DNA of 64,000 nt, from assembly GCF_040712075.1 (NCBI RefSeq), contig NZ_JBFCVL010000001.1, positions 255,501-319,500 on the forward strand. The letters run 5' to 3'. The notes under the pieces were generated by a model that did no database searches, had not been told where the DNA came from, and saw only the letters and a list, made by a program, of their open reading frames with translations. Shown here one piece after another: positions 52,907 through 60,744 of this stretch (its first letter is position 1; every line of letters begins with the position of its first letter). The DNA is from Fodinicurvata sp. EGI_FJ10296 (lineage in GTDB: Bacteria; Pseudomonadota; Alphaproteobacteria; DSM-16000; Inquilinaceae). The translations under genes and the position numbers were made by a program.

Positions 52907-53608
52907 CTAGGCGGCGACGATCCGCGGTTCGACCAGTTTCTGTTCCACCGACCGCAGATGGGCCTGCATCGCCTGGCCGGCGCCGTCGAGATCCCGTTCC
53001 TCGATCGCCCGAACGATGCGGTCATGCTCGGCGAAGGAATGATGGTCCGCCGGCGGCTGCGAAACGTTGGATCGAAGCCGCCCCCATACGACTGCCCTGC
53101 GCACGGAATTGAGCGCGTCGAAAAGCGCCAGCAGCAGACGGTTGTCGGCGGCCTCGGCGATCCGCCGGTGAAGCTCGTTGTCGGCCGTCTCGTATTGGCG
53201 CCAGGTCGAAGCCTTGTGGGTCAGATCGATGCACCGGCGCAGCGCCTCGACATCCGCCGATGTCGCGTTGAACGCCGCTTCACGCGCGATCATCGGTTCG
53301 ATGAGCAGCCGCGTTCGCATGACCTCGGCGGGATTGGTTTCGCGTTCGATCTCCGACAGGCTCATGATGTCGTCGATGGGCCGTGCGCCGGTGAACGTGC
53401 CCTTGCCGACATGGCGCCAGAGCTGTCCCTCCGATTCCAGAACCGCCAGCGCCTTGCGAAGATCACCACGCGAGACGCCCAGCAGGTCCGACAGTTCGCG
53501 CTCGGCCGGAAGCCGTGTATTGGGCGGAAAATCCCTGCTGGTCAGCCACGCGCGAAGCTGCACCAGAGCCGCGTCCCGGCTCCCCAGGGCCTTTTCGGAT
53601 TTATCCAT
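52907..53608 (-). CDS. FadR-subfamily GntR transcriptional regulator
   Basis: A 233-residue regulator. The wHTH is LPAERELSDLLGVSRGDLRKALAVLESEGQLWRHVGKGTF, followed by an FCD all-helical effector domain with metal-ligand histidines (DNELHRRIAEAADN; EHDRIVRAIEERD; QAHLRSVEQ). FCD regulators bind organic acids such as dicarboxylates. It is divergent from the ABC operon at 53847 and likely represses it and itself through the ACCAAT palindromes. ATG 53608 is the family-sized start; the long upstream frame is ignored. Confidence 0.92.
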   Translation of the reverse strand: MDKSEKALGSRDAALVQLRAWLTSRDFPPNTRLPAERELSDLLGVSRGDLRKALAVLESEGQLWRHVGKGTFTGARPIDDIMSLSEIERETNPAEVMRTRLLIEPMIAREAAFNATSADVEALRRCIDLTHKASTWRQYETADNELHRRIAEAADNRLLLALFDALNSVRRAVVWGRLRSNVSQPPADHHSFAEHDRIVRAIEERDLDGAGQAMQAHLRSVEQKLVEPRIVAA

Positions 53609-53662
53609 CACCCCGTCTTCCTTTCCGCCGGCCAATGGCGACGCTGCATCATTCGCATTCTG

Positions 53663-53679
53663 ACCAATACCGAATTGGT
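53663..53679. promoter_or_regulatory. probable GntR operator 1
   Basis: ACCAAT-ACCGA-ATTGGT is a perfect 6-5-6 inverted repeat, 55 bases from the regulator start. An identical half-site pair lies at 53751, and an ACCAAT word at 53729. Confidence 0.6.
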
Positions 53680-53750
53680 TCGCATTTTTCAATGGCGGCA
53701 ACCGCCCGATTGAATGGGTTGACGCCTGACCAATTGGGGATTTATGTTTA

Positions 53751-53767
53751 ACCAATAAGGAATTGGT
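53751..53767. promoter_or_regulatory. probable GntR operator 2
   Basis: ACCAAT-AAGGA-ATTGGT repeats the first operator exactly in both half-sites, 88 bases away centre to centre, and lies 80 bases before the ABC operon. Two equal sites between divergent genes strongly suggest cooperative control. Confidence 0.62.
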
Positions 53768-53846
53768 CCAGCCCCGCGAACAATGAAGGCTTGGCCGCAA
53801 CAGCCGGCAATAACCGGAAAAAGCCGGCAGAATGGGAGGAACGACA

Positions 53847-54833
53847 ATGAAATTTTCCCGCAACACCTTGGCGACCACCGTCGCCGGCGCCTTTGCGCTC
53901 GCCAGTCTTTCAGGGGCGGCAGTCGCCGACGACGATCCGATCCAGATCGCGTTCGGCGACATCGCGAGCATCGAGAGCCTCAATCTGCTGATCGCGATCG
54001 AGCGAACGAAAGAACGCGGCGTCCCGGTCGAACTGACGTTCTTCAATTCCGAGGATGTCGCGACCCAGGCCGTCGTTTCCGGTCAGGCCGATATCGGCGT
54101 CGGCGCGCCCTATGCCTTCATCCAGAATTCCGGCGCGCCGCTGCGCATGTTCTATCGCATGAGCACGCTTCTGTTCTTCCCCGTGGTCAATGGCGAGGTT
54201 TACAGCGGCTGGGAAGATCTCGACGGCGAGGAAGTGGCCGTTCATTCGCGCGGCTCCGGGACCGAAGCCCTGATGCGGCTGATGGAGTCGATCCACGATA
54301 TCGAGTTCTCCAATATCAGCTACGTGCCCGGCGCCGAAGTCCGCGCCGGTGCGCTCCTCCAGGGCACGATCAACGCGACCATCGTCGACCCGGCCTCGTG
54401 GCGGCTGCTGGAAGAGGAAGGCGAGGGCCGGTTTCAACGGCTGCCGGTCGAGGGCGTGAACGCGACCGACGAGGCGCTTTACGCCAATATCACCTTCCTG
54501 GAAGAGCAGGCCGATGACGTTCAGGTGCTGGTGGAAGAACTGCTCGGCACCTGGAACGACATCGCCGACGACCCGCAGATCGTCGGTGACCTGCGCGAGG
54601 AATACGACCTTCTGCCGGATCTGCCTGCCGAAATGGACGACGAGGTCGTGGCCTTTTACGAGGAAGCGGTCGAGAACGGCGTGTTCCCGCTGGATGGCGG
54701 ACAGCCGGAGGACGCCGGCGACGACCTCGAATTCCTGGCCGCTGCCGGTCAGGTGGATAGCCCCGAAGAACTGAACATCGAAGACTACTGGCATTTCGAG
54801 GCGCTGGAAGCCGCGCGTGCCGCACAGGACTGA
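53847..54833 (+). CDS. NitT/TauT-type ABC transporter substrate-binding protein
   Basis: A 328-residue periplasmic protein with signal peptide (LATTVAGAFALASLSGAAVA). It has the SsuA/NMT1-like pattern: IQIAFGDIASIESLNLLIAIERTKERG, VVSGQADIGVGAPYAFIQN, and EVAVHSRGSGTEALMRL. The SD GGGAGGA precedes ATG 53847. The second half is acidic. The partner hydrolase gene downstream suggests an aromatic or carboxylate substrate, but the specific compound is unknown. Confidence 0.87.
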   Translation: MKFSRNTLATTVAGAFALASLSGAAVADDDPIQIAFGDIASIESLNLLIAIERTKERGVPVELTFFNSEDVATQAVVSGQADIGVGAPYAFIQNSGAPLRMFYRMSTLLFFPVVNGEVYSGWEDLDGEEVAVHSRGSGTEALMRLMESIHDIEFSNISYVPGAEVRAGALLQGTINATIVDPASWRLLEEEGEGRFQRLPVEGVNATDEALYANITFLEEQADDVQVLVEELLGTWNDIADDPQIVGDLREEYDLLPDLPAEMDDEVVAFYEEAVENGVFPLDGGQPEDAGDDLEFLAAAGQVDSPEELNIEDYWHFEALEAARAAQD

Positions 54834-54847
54834 TCCGGCGACCCGTC

Positions 54848-54885
54848 GGCGGCGCGCCCCGTGGCAACTCGGGCCGCGCGCCGCC
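54848..54885 (+). other. strong intercistronic hairpin after the substrate-binding protein
   Basis: GGCGGCGCG...CCCG and CGGG...CGCGCGCCGCC form a long G+C stem around GTGGCAAC. It is like the phnD/phnC hairpin in position and probably enriches the binding-protein transcript. Confidence 0.6.
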
Positions 54886-54913
54886 GCTTGCACTCTCGAA
54901 AGGAGCCACGTGC

Positions 54914-55741
54914 ATGACGTCTGCACATGGAACAGTCGCCAATCTCGGCGGCGGCGGCGTCCGAAAGCCGTCACTGGGCCATCGAATAGCCGGTCAGTCG
55001 CTGTTCTGGCGGCTCGTCTCGCTGGCCATGGTGTTCGGCGCGTGGGAACTGGCCGGACGGCTGGACTTCAATTTCGCCTTCCCGCCCTTTTCCGACACCC
55101 TGGTCGCCTTCCTGTCCATGGTTGCCGACGGCACCATGGGCTGGGCCTATCTCCGCACCATGGAGCCGCTGGCCATCGGGCTGGTCTTTTCGCTGGGCGT
55201 CGGCATCACCGCCGGTGTCGCCATGGGCCTGCGCGAGGATGTGGAGTGGTTCTCGCTGCCGGTCTTCATCGTGATGCAGGCCGCCCCGATGGCGGCCCTG
55301 ATACCACTGGTCACCTTCGTCTATGGCATCGGCCTGACGGCGAAGGTGCTGGCCGTCGTGATGCTGGCGCTGCCGGTGATCGCCATCAACAGCTATCGGG
55401 CGGTGCGCAATGTTCCCCCGTCCCTGATCGCCATGAGTCGGTCCTTCATGGGGTCGCGGCGCCAGCAGATCGTCAAGGTCGTTCTGCCGGCGGCGAGCCC
55501 GATGATGTTCGCCGGCATCAGGCTGGGCGTGGCCGAGGGTTTCAGCGGCGTTGTGCTGGCGGAACTGCTGATCACGCCGACGGGGATTGGCGATCTGATC
55601 ACCTTCCACCGGTCGGTCGCCAATTACGCTCATATGTACGCCGTCATCGCCTCGATCGTCGCATTCGCGGTCATCACGGTGACCATACTGCAAATGGTCG
55701 AGACCAGACTGTTCCGACCGGAAAAGCGGAGTTCCAAATGA
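54914..55741 (+). CDS. NitT/TauT-type ABC permease
   Basis: A 275-residue permease with six helices and an EAA-type loop (VPPSLIAMSRSFMGSRRQQIVKVVLPAASPMMFAGIRLGVAEGFSGVVLAELL) characteristic of SsuC/TauC-like proteins. It overlaps the ATPase by four bases. Confidence 0.92.
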   Translation: MTSAHGTVANLGGGGVRKPSLGHRIAGQSLFWRLVSLAMVFGAWELAGRLDFNFAFPPFSDTLVAFLSMVADGTMGWAYLRTMEPLAIGLVFSLGVGITAGVAMGLREDVEWFSLPVFIVMQAAPMAALIPLVTFVYGIGLTAKVLAVVMLALPVIAINSYRAVRNVPPSLIAMSRSFMGSRRQQIVKVVLPAASPMMFAGIRLGVAEGFSGVVLAELLITPTGIGDLITFHRSVANYAHMYAVIASIVAFAVITVTILQMVETRLFRPEKRSSK

Positions 55742-56568
55742 CCGTCGCCGTCGACAGCCCCCCGAGCCGATCCTCAACCGGCAGCGGCACCGCCACCGGC
55801 GCCTCGGCCCAGCCGATCATCGAGGTCCGGGGCATCTCAAAGACGTTCGGCCCCGACGTCATCGCCCTGCAGGACATCGATCTGACTTTCGGTGCGGGAG
55901 AACTGACCAGCCTGCTCGGCCCCTCGGGCTGCGGCAAGACAACGTTGCTGAAGATCGTTGCCGGCCTGCTGGAACCCAATCGGGGGCAAGTGTTCGTCAA
56001 GGGCCAGCCGGTCGCCGGGCCCGGTCCCGACCGCGCCTTCGTGTTTCAGGATTTCGCCCTGATGCCGTGGGCCACGGTGCTGCGCAACGCCGCCTTCGGG
56101 CTGGAGCTGCGCGGCGTGGCAAAGCGCGAGCGCGAGGAAAAGGCCCGGCACTACGTGGCCGAAGTCGGCCTGAGCGGCTTCGAGGACAAGTATCCCCACG
56201 AACTGTCCGGCGGCATGCGCCAGCGGGTCGGCCTTGCCCGGGCACTGGCCGTGGATGCCGATGTTCTGCTGATGGATGAACCGTTCTCCGCCGTCGATGA
56301 ACAGACCCGGCGCAAATTCCAGGAAGATCTGCTGCGATTGCGCCAGGTTGAGAACAAGACGTTCCTGTTCGTCACCCATTCAATCGAAGAGGCGGTTTAC
56401 GTCTCCGATCGCATCGTTTTGCTCTCGCCCCGGCCGGGCCGTGTGTCGCGGATCATCGATCCGGACATTCCCCAGCACGACGGAGACCCCGAAGCCATAC
56501 GCCGAGACCCCGTCTATCTCGATACCGTCGAGGAGATCTGGCAGGGGCTGAAGCTTTACGTGGAGTAA
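55738..56568 (+). CDS. NitT/TauT-type ABC ATP-binding protein
   Basis: A 276-residue ATPase of the SsuB/TauB group: Walker A GPSGCGKTT, RAFVFQDFALMPWATVLRNAAFGLEL, signature LSGGMRQRVGLARAL, Walker B VLLMDEPFSAVDEQTR, and FLFVTHSIEEAVYVSDRIVLL. A Ser/Thr/Gly-rich N-terminal extension of about 25 residues precedes the fold. Confidence 0.93.
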   Translation: MTVAVDSPPSRSSTGSGTATGASAQPIIEVRGISKTFGPDVIALQDIDLTFGAGELTSLLGPSGCGKTTLLKIVAGLLEPNRGQVFVKGQPVAGPGPDRAFVFQDFALMPWATVLRNAAFGLELRGVAKREREEKARHYVAEVGLSGFEDKYPHELSGGMRQRVGLARALAVDADVLLMDEPFSAVDEQTRRKFQEDLLRLRQVENKTFLFVTHSIEEAVYVSDRIVLLSPRPGRVSRIIDPDIPQHDGDPEAIRRDPVYLDTVEEIWQGLKLYVE

Positions 56569-56572
56569 TCGC

Positions 56573-57325
56573 ATGACACTCTTCGGCTACAGGCTGCCCA
56601 AAATGGCGTCCCTGATCTTCTGGATCCTGCTTTGGGAAATCATCGGCCGGTTCGAACTGGTAATGCTGTTTCCGCCCTTCACCGATGTGCTGGCGGCAAT
56701 GACCGAGGTTCTGACCTCGTCCAGCTTCGCCAACGCAATGGCCGTCACACTCTATGCCTATTGCGTCGGTCTCGCCATGGCTATCGTCTTCGGCGTCTTT
56801 CTGGGCTTTCTGATGGGTCTGGTGCCGGCGGCCGATCGCATCTTCAACATGTGGGTCAATATCTTCGTCTCGGCGCCGCTGTCGGCGCTGGTCCCGGTGA
56901 TCATGATCCTGTTCGGCATGGGCACGCCGACCGTCGTCGTCACCGTCTTCATGTTCGCGGTCTGGATCATCGCGCTTGACACACGCGCGGGTGTTCAGCA
57001 TGTGTCGCCGTCCCTGATCGAGATGTCGCGCTCGTTCGGCGCGTCGCCCTGGCAACGCTTCAAGATCGTGTTTCTCGCGTCTTTGCCCGAGATCCTCGCC
57101 GGCATCCGTCTTGGCGTCATTCGCGGCGTCAAGGGCGTGGTCATCGGCCAGTTGCTTGTCTCGATCATCGGCGTGGGCGCCCTGTTCACGCTGTACTCCC
57201 AGAACTTCCTGATGTCGCATTTCTGGGCGCTGATACTGATCCTCTTCACCTTTGCCTTGACGCTCGCCGGTCTGGTCGGGCGTATCGAAAACCGCATCGA
57301 ATACTATGCAGGAGAAAGAAGCTGA
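56573..57325 (+). CDS. second NitT/TauT-type ABC permease
   Basis: A 250-residue permease related to the first one, with the loop SPSLIEMSRSFGASPWQRFKIVFLASLPEILAGIRLGVIRGVKGVVIGQLLVSIIG. Having two different permeases suggests a heterodimeric channel, unlike the homodimer in classical TauC systems. The stop overlaps the next start (TGATG). Confidence 0.91.
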   Translation: MTLFGYRLPKMASLIFWILLWEIIGRFELVMLFPPFTDVLAAMTEVLTSSSFANAMAVTLYAYCVGLAMAIVFGVFLGFLMGLVPAADRIFNMWVNIFVSAPLSALVPVIMILFGMGTPTVVVTVFMFAVWIIALDTRAGVQHVSPSLIEMSRSFGASPWQRFKIVFLASLPEILAGIRLGVIRGVKGVVIGQLLVSIIGVGALFTLYSQNFLMSHFWALILILFTFALTLAGLVGRIENRIEYYAGERS

Positions 57326-58056
57326 TGACCCCGACTTCCACCCAGGCAACTGCCGCCACCAATGACGAGTCCGGATATGTGGTCACGCCGCCGCCGGTCG
57401 TGTCCCTGCCCATCGTCGGCTCGGACCTCAGGTTCCCCGTGCGCCGGGTGTATTGCGTCGGGCGCAACTATGCCGCCCACGCCGTCGAGATGGGGCACGA
57501 TCCGGACAAGGAGCCGCCGTTCTTTTTCCAGAAGAATCCGGACAACCTCGTTGTCGGCGAGGACACCTTCGAGTACCCCCCGGCCTCCAGCGACGTTCAT
57601 CACGAAATCGAGATGGTCGTGGCTTTGGCCAAGGGCGGCCGGGACATCCCGGTTGAGAACGCGCTCGACCACGTCTACGGCTATGCCGTCGCCCTGGACA
57701 TGACGCGCCGCGATCTTCAGGGCGAGGCGAAAAAGCTGGGCCGTCCGTGGGAAGTCGGCAAGGCGTTCGAAAAGTCGGCCCCCTGCACGCCGCTGGTGCC
57801 GGCGAGCGAGATCGGCCATCCCGCCAAGGGCGCCGTGTGGCTGAAAGTCAACGGCGAGACCAGGCAGAACGGCGACCTGGAACAGCTTTTGTGGAAAGTG
57901 CCGGAGATGATCTCCATCCTGTCAAAGCTGTTCACCCTGCAGCCGGGCGACGTCATCATGACCGGCACGCCGTCGGGCGTCGGACCGGTCGCACGGGGTG
58001 ACCATCTGCATGGCCATGTCGACGGCGTCGGCGATCTGCGTGTCACCGTAGCCTGA
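57325..58056 (+). CDS. fumarylacetoacetate hydrolase (FAH) family protein
   Basis: A 243-residue FAH-fold enzyme. The early segment is VYCVGRNYAAHAVEMG, metal ligands are the two Glu in HHEIEMVVAL and Asp in YAVALDMTRRDLQ, and the closing loop is VIMTGTPSGVGPVARGD. It resembles fumarylpyruvate hydrolase or 2-keto-4-pentenoate-type enzymes that cleave or decarboxylate 3-oxo acids. As the last gene of the ABC operon it probably acts on the imported compound's breakdown product. Confidence 0.88.
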   Translation: MTPTSTQATAATNDESGYVVTPPPVVSLPIVGSDLRFPVRRVYCVGRNYAAHAVEMGHDPDKEPPFFFQKNPDNLVVGEDTFEYPPASSDVHHEIEMVVALAKGGRDIPVENALDHVYGYAVALDMTRRDLQGEAKKLGRPWEVGKAFEKSAPCTPLVPASEIGHPAKGAVWLKVNGETRQNGDLEQLLWKVPEMISILSKLFTLQPGDVIMTGTPSGVGPVARGDHLHGHVDGVGDLRVTVA

Positions 58057-58096
58057 GTTTCTGGCGCCTGAGCTTCTGGCGCCTGAGTTATCTGGC
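58051..58096 (+). repeat. 15-bp tandem repeat spanning a stop codon
   Basis: Units GCCTGAGTTTCTGGC, GCCTGAGCTTCTGGC and GCCTGAGTTATCTGGC run head to tail. The TGA stop of the FAH-family gene lies in the first copy, so repeat number changes would not alter the protein. It is probably a slippage-born repeat. Confidence 0.78.
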
Positions 58097-58152
58097 CCCT
58101 GCCCCTGCCCGTGCCTTCTCCCATCTGGTGGGGCGCTACGGGCGGGGCGCCG

Positions 58153-58617
58153 TCAACCGGCTCCGCCGCTCTCCAGGTCGTCGATCAGATTGCGCATCTC
58201 ATCGATTTCCCGGCGCTGGGCTTCGATGATCTCATCGGCCAGTTCCCGCACACGCGGGTCGGAGATCCTGGCACGCTCGCTGGTCAGGATGGCGATCGAA
58301 TGATGCGGAATCATTGCCTTCATATACGAGACATCATCAACGGTCTGCTGGCTGCGGACGAGATAGAGGGCGATCGCGAAGACGATAACGGCCCCGATCA
58401 TGATGCCGATATTCAGGCCGGCGCTGGGATACATGCCCATCATGTAGGCCATCATGACCACCGCCATGGTGGCCCCCATGATGACCGCCATATAGGCGCG
58501 GGTTTCGCTGAAGGTGACATGATCGAGCTGGTAGGTGTTCAGATACATCAAACCATACATCACGACGGTAGACGTCGCGATCATGGCCGCGAATCTTGGA
58601 TAAGACGACATCGACAT
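58153..58617 (-). CDS. DUF305-like membrane protein
   Basis: A 154-residue protein with about four hydrophobic segments in the first 90 residues and a DUF305-type C-terminal part: VSYMKAMIPHHSIAILTSERA and ELADEIIEAQRREIDEMRNL. The His-rich MIPHHS motif suggests metal binding, often copper in this family. It is convergent with the FAH gene. No copper genes are nearby. Confidence 0.83.
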   Translation of the reverse strand: MSMSSYPRFAAMIATSTVVMYGLMYLNTYQLDHVTFSETRAYMAVIMGATMAVVMMAYMMGMYPSAGLNIGIMIGAVIVFAIALYLVRSQQTVDDVSYMKAMIPHHSIAILTSERARISDPRVRELADEIIEAQRREIDEMRNLIDDLESGGAG

Positions 58618-58724
58618 GCCCTGCGCGCTCCCTCATCGCTGCTTCAACTGGAAGCAGAACCAGTTCCAGGTCCATCGGTTCCGGATCGATTTCGAAGCAG
58701 ATAGAGTTCCGGCAGGGCGCACGC

Positions 58725-59339
58725 TTACAGTTGAACAACCCCATAGATATGCGAGAATCGGTCGAGATTCGGCGGTTTGGCAGAAGAGTCGGCCAGAGCG
58801 TGAACGGAACCCCAATTATAAAGATTACCATTGTTGTCGACATAGACCCAATGCCTGAGCCCGCCATTATATCCGATGCCGACGGCACATTCGCGATGCT
58901 TTATCAGGCTCGCCTGCGACAGGGATGTCGGAACAGTTCTCTTTATCGAGCACTGAGCGCCTGCGAAGTCTGCGTAATCGGCAACCGCGTTCGTCGGCAT
59001 GGCAACGCCGATGCCGCCCTGATTGATGACGCTGGCCGTGTCGTGGGCCGAGCTTTTCAGTTCACGCTCAAGGTGGCGGATCAGGTCCGGGACCCCGGTA
59101 TACCTGTTATACGGATGACCGAAACTCTTGGTAAATGTAAGTATTTCATTCGTAATGGTCGGGTTCTGCAGATTTCGTACCTTTAGATAAGTTATGACCT
59201 CCGCAACCAGCCTCTTCTGCACGGACTCGATACCGAGTTCCGTGCCGAATTCTTTCAGCTTTCCGTTCATGTGCAGAGCGTTCAGTACCGACACGAAGCC
59301 GCACACACCCCACTTGCCCTGCTTGACGATCCCGCCCAT
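58725..59339 (-). CDS. putative papain-like cysteine hydrolase
   Basis: A 204-residue protein without a signal peptide. Gln7 and Cys13 (VKQGKWGVCGFVSVLNALH) form the oxyanion-hole Gln and nucleophile pattern of papain-like peptidases, and HWVYVDNNGNLYNWG (His163 with nearby Asn/Asp) is a candidate for the rest of the triad. I know no exact family. Lower G+C than neighbours and its isolated position suggest an accessory, perhaps toxin- or effector-like protein. The ATG at 59339 follows GGTAGGG. Confidence 0.55.
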   Translation of the reverse strand: MGGIVKQGKWGVCGFVSVLNALHMNGKLKEFGTELGIESVQKRLVAEVITYLKVRNLQNPTITNEILTFTKSFGHPYNRYTGVPDLIRHLERELKSSAHDTASVINQGGIGVAMPTNAVADYADFAGAQCSIKRTVPTSLSQASLIKHRECAVGIGYNGGLRHWVYVDNNGNLYNWGSVHALADSSAKPPNLDRFSHIYGVVQL

Positions 59340-59967
59340 GGCACCCTACCGATGTTTTCCCGCTTTCCCGGCGATTGCAACTGGCCGAACCGATGACCAC
59401 ACGGCATCGACCAGGCAATCGATCAGCGATGATCGCAGAGCATCGCGACTATGGCAACCTATGGTTGATCTGTTCTTGGGCCATGCGCAGAGCTTCTGCA
59501 GCTCACGGTCGAACGCATGTGCTGAATTTGCGCTCCCCCGGGCTATCCGACTCCCCGGAAAGACTGCTTCTTTCCGCTGGCCGGACATGACGTCCGTGAA
59601 GAAAATTATATTTCTCGATATTTTACCGCATTGAGTCGAATTGAGTAGATTCCGATGATACACACGGCTTTGCATTTGGCATAAGTTCCGCAGCCACGCA
59701 TCGGGCAGCGATCTCAATTTTCGTAAATTTCGGAATTCTTCGCAGGCCTGTTTCGATCGGCCGATTCTCCGCGCTTGTTGTTTGAGCCGCAGCGCGGCTG
59801 CTTTTCCGAACTGCTCATGTTCGGGCAACCGTAACCAGATCTTTTGCTGGCGCCGACGGCACTCGCGTCGCCGCAGTTGCACACGCTGAATGCGAGCGGC
59901 GCCTTGACCCGTTGGTCGTGGTGTTCGTGCACCAACTTGGAATCACAAAAAGTACAAGGAGGCATTG
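59340..59967. other. long intergenic region before the LuxR gene
   Basis: Open frames here on both strands look non-coding (biased composition, no recognisable motif). The segment near 59590-59700 is A+T rich and probably carries promoters. SD AAGGAGG at 59955-59961 serves the LuxR gene. Confidence 0.45.
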
Positions 59968-60744
59968 ATGGATAGTGGGAGCCGTGAGTTTGACATTGAG
60001 CGGCCATTGCAGGGGATGGGTGTTGTGGTTATCGACCCAAGCCGCCTCTTTCGCGAAGGCATGAAACACTTGTTCGAGGCGACCAGGTTCAGAATCGTGG
60101 CGGGGGCCGGGTGTCTGGACGAGGTGATGCCGGAACTTCGACGCGCCCGGTCGGAGCCACGACTTCTGATCGTCAATTGGTGCGATGATGACCCGGACTT
60201 CCTCAAATCCATCATCGAGTTGAACGCCATGGGCAGTGCTTATCAAATCGTAGCGATAAACGCCCGCGTTGAGAGCCACGGCTTGATGGTAGCCTTGCGC
60301 GCTGGGGTAAAGGCATTCCTGCTGAAAGACCTATCGGCCGATGCACTGATCCAGTCGTTACGATTGGTGGAGATGGGAGAGATCGTGTTCCCAACGGAAC
60401 TGGCAGCGTTGTTGACTTCCGGCAGTGTGAAATTTTCCGAGCGGGGCAATCCGGTGGCCAAGCAGGCTGCGGCATCGATTACCGACCGCGAATTGGACAT
60501 TCTGCGATGCTTGATACGGGGCGAGCCAAACAAGGTCATTGCTGTTCAGTTCAAGCTTAGCGAAAACACGATCAAAGATCTCATGAGAATTCTATTCAAG
60601 AAGACCGGTACCGGGAACCGGACCGAGGCGGCGATCTGGGCCTTGGATCACGGGCTTGATCGTGTCCTGGGTGATGACCCGAAATCGGCCACCGATTCCG
60701 TTTCGCGTTCACCCGCGACCACTGCGACCATGGCGATTGTTTAG
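59968..60744 (+). CDS. LuxR-type response regulator with degenerate receiver
   Basis: A 258-residue regulator. The C-terminal LuxR HTH is ITDRELDILRCLIRGEPNKVIAVQFKLSENTIKDLMRILFKK. The receiver starts VVVIDPSRLFREGM, keeping one acidic-pocket Asp, but the phosphoacceptor position reads LLIVNWCDD, with Asn where Asp is expected; the conserved Lys is kept (AFLLKDLSAD). It is therefore likely phosphorylation-independent. The start at 59968 follows a strong SD. It may control the downstream CsgG-like locus, by position only. Confidence 0.85.
   Translation: MDSGSREFDIERPLQGMGVVVIDPSRLFREGMKHLFEATRFRIVAGAGCLDEVMPELRRARSEPRLLIVNWCDDDPDFLKSIIELNAMGSAYQIVAINARVESHGLMVALRAGVKAFLLKDLSADALIQSLRLVEMGEIVFPTELAALLTSGSVKFSERGNPVAKQAAASITDRELDILRCLIRGEPNKVIAVQFKLSENTIKDLMRILFKKTGTGNRTEAAIWALDHGLDRVLGDDPKSATDSVSRSPATTATMAIV

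Noticed and set aside
59346-59882. Minus-strand open frame of 178 codons before the LuxR gene
   Set aside because: No SD, unusual basic composition, no motif; likely non-coding.
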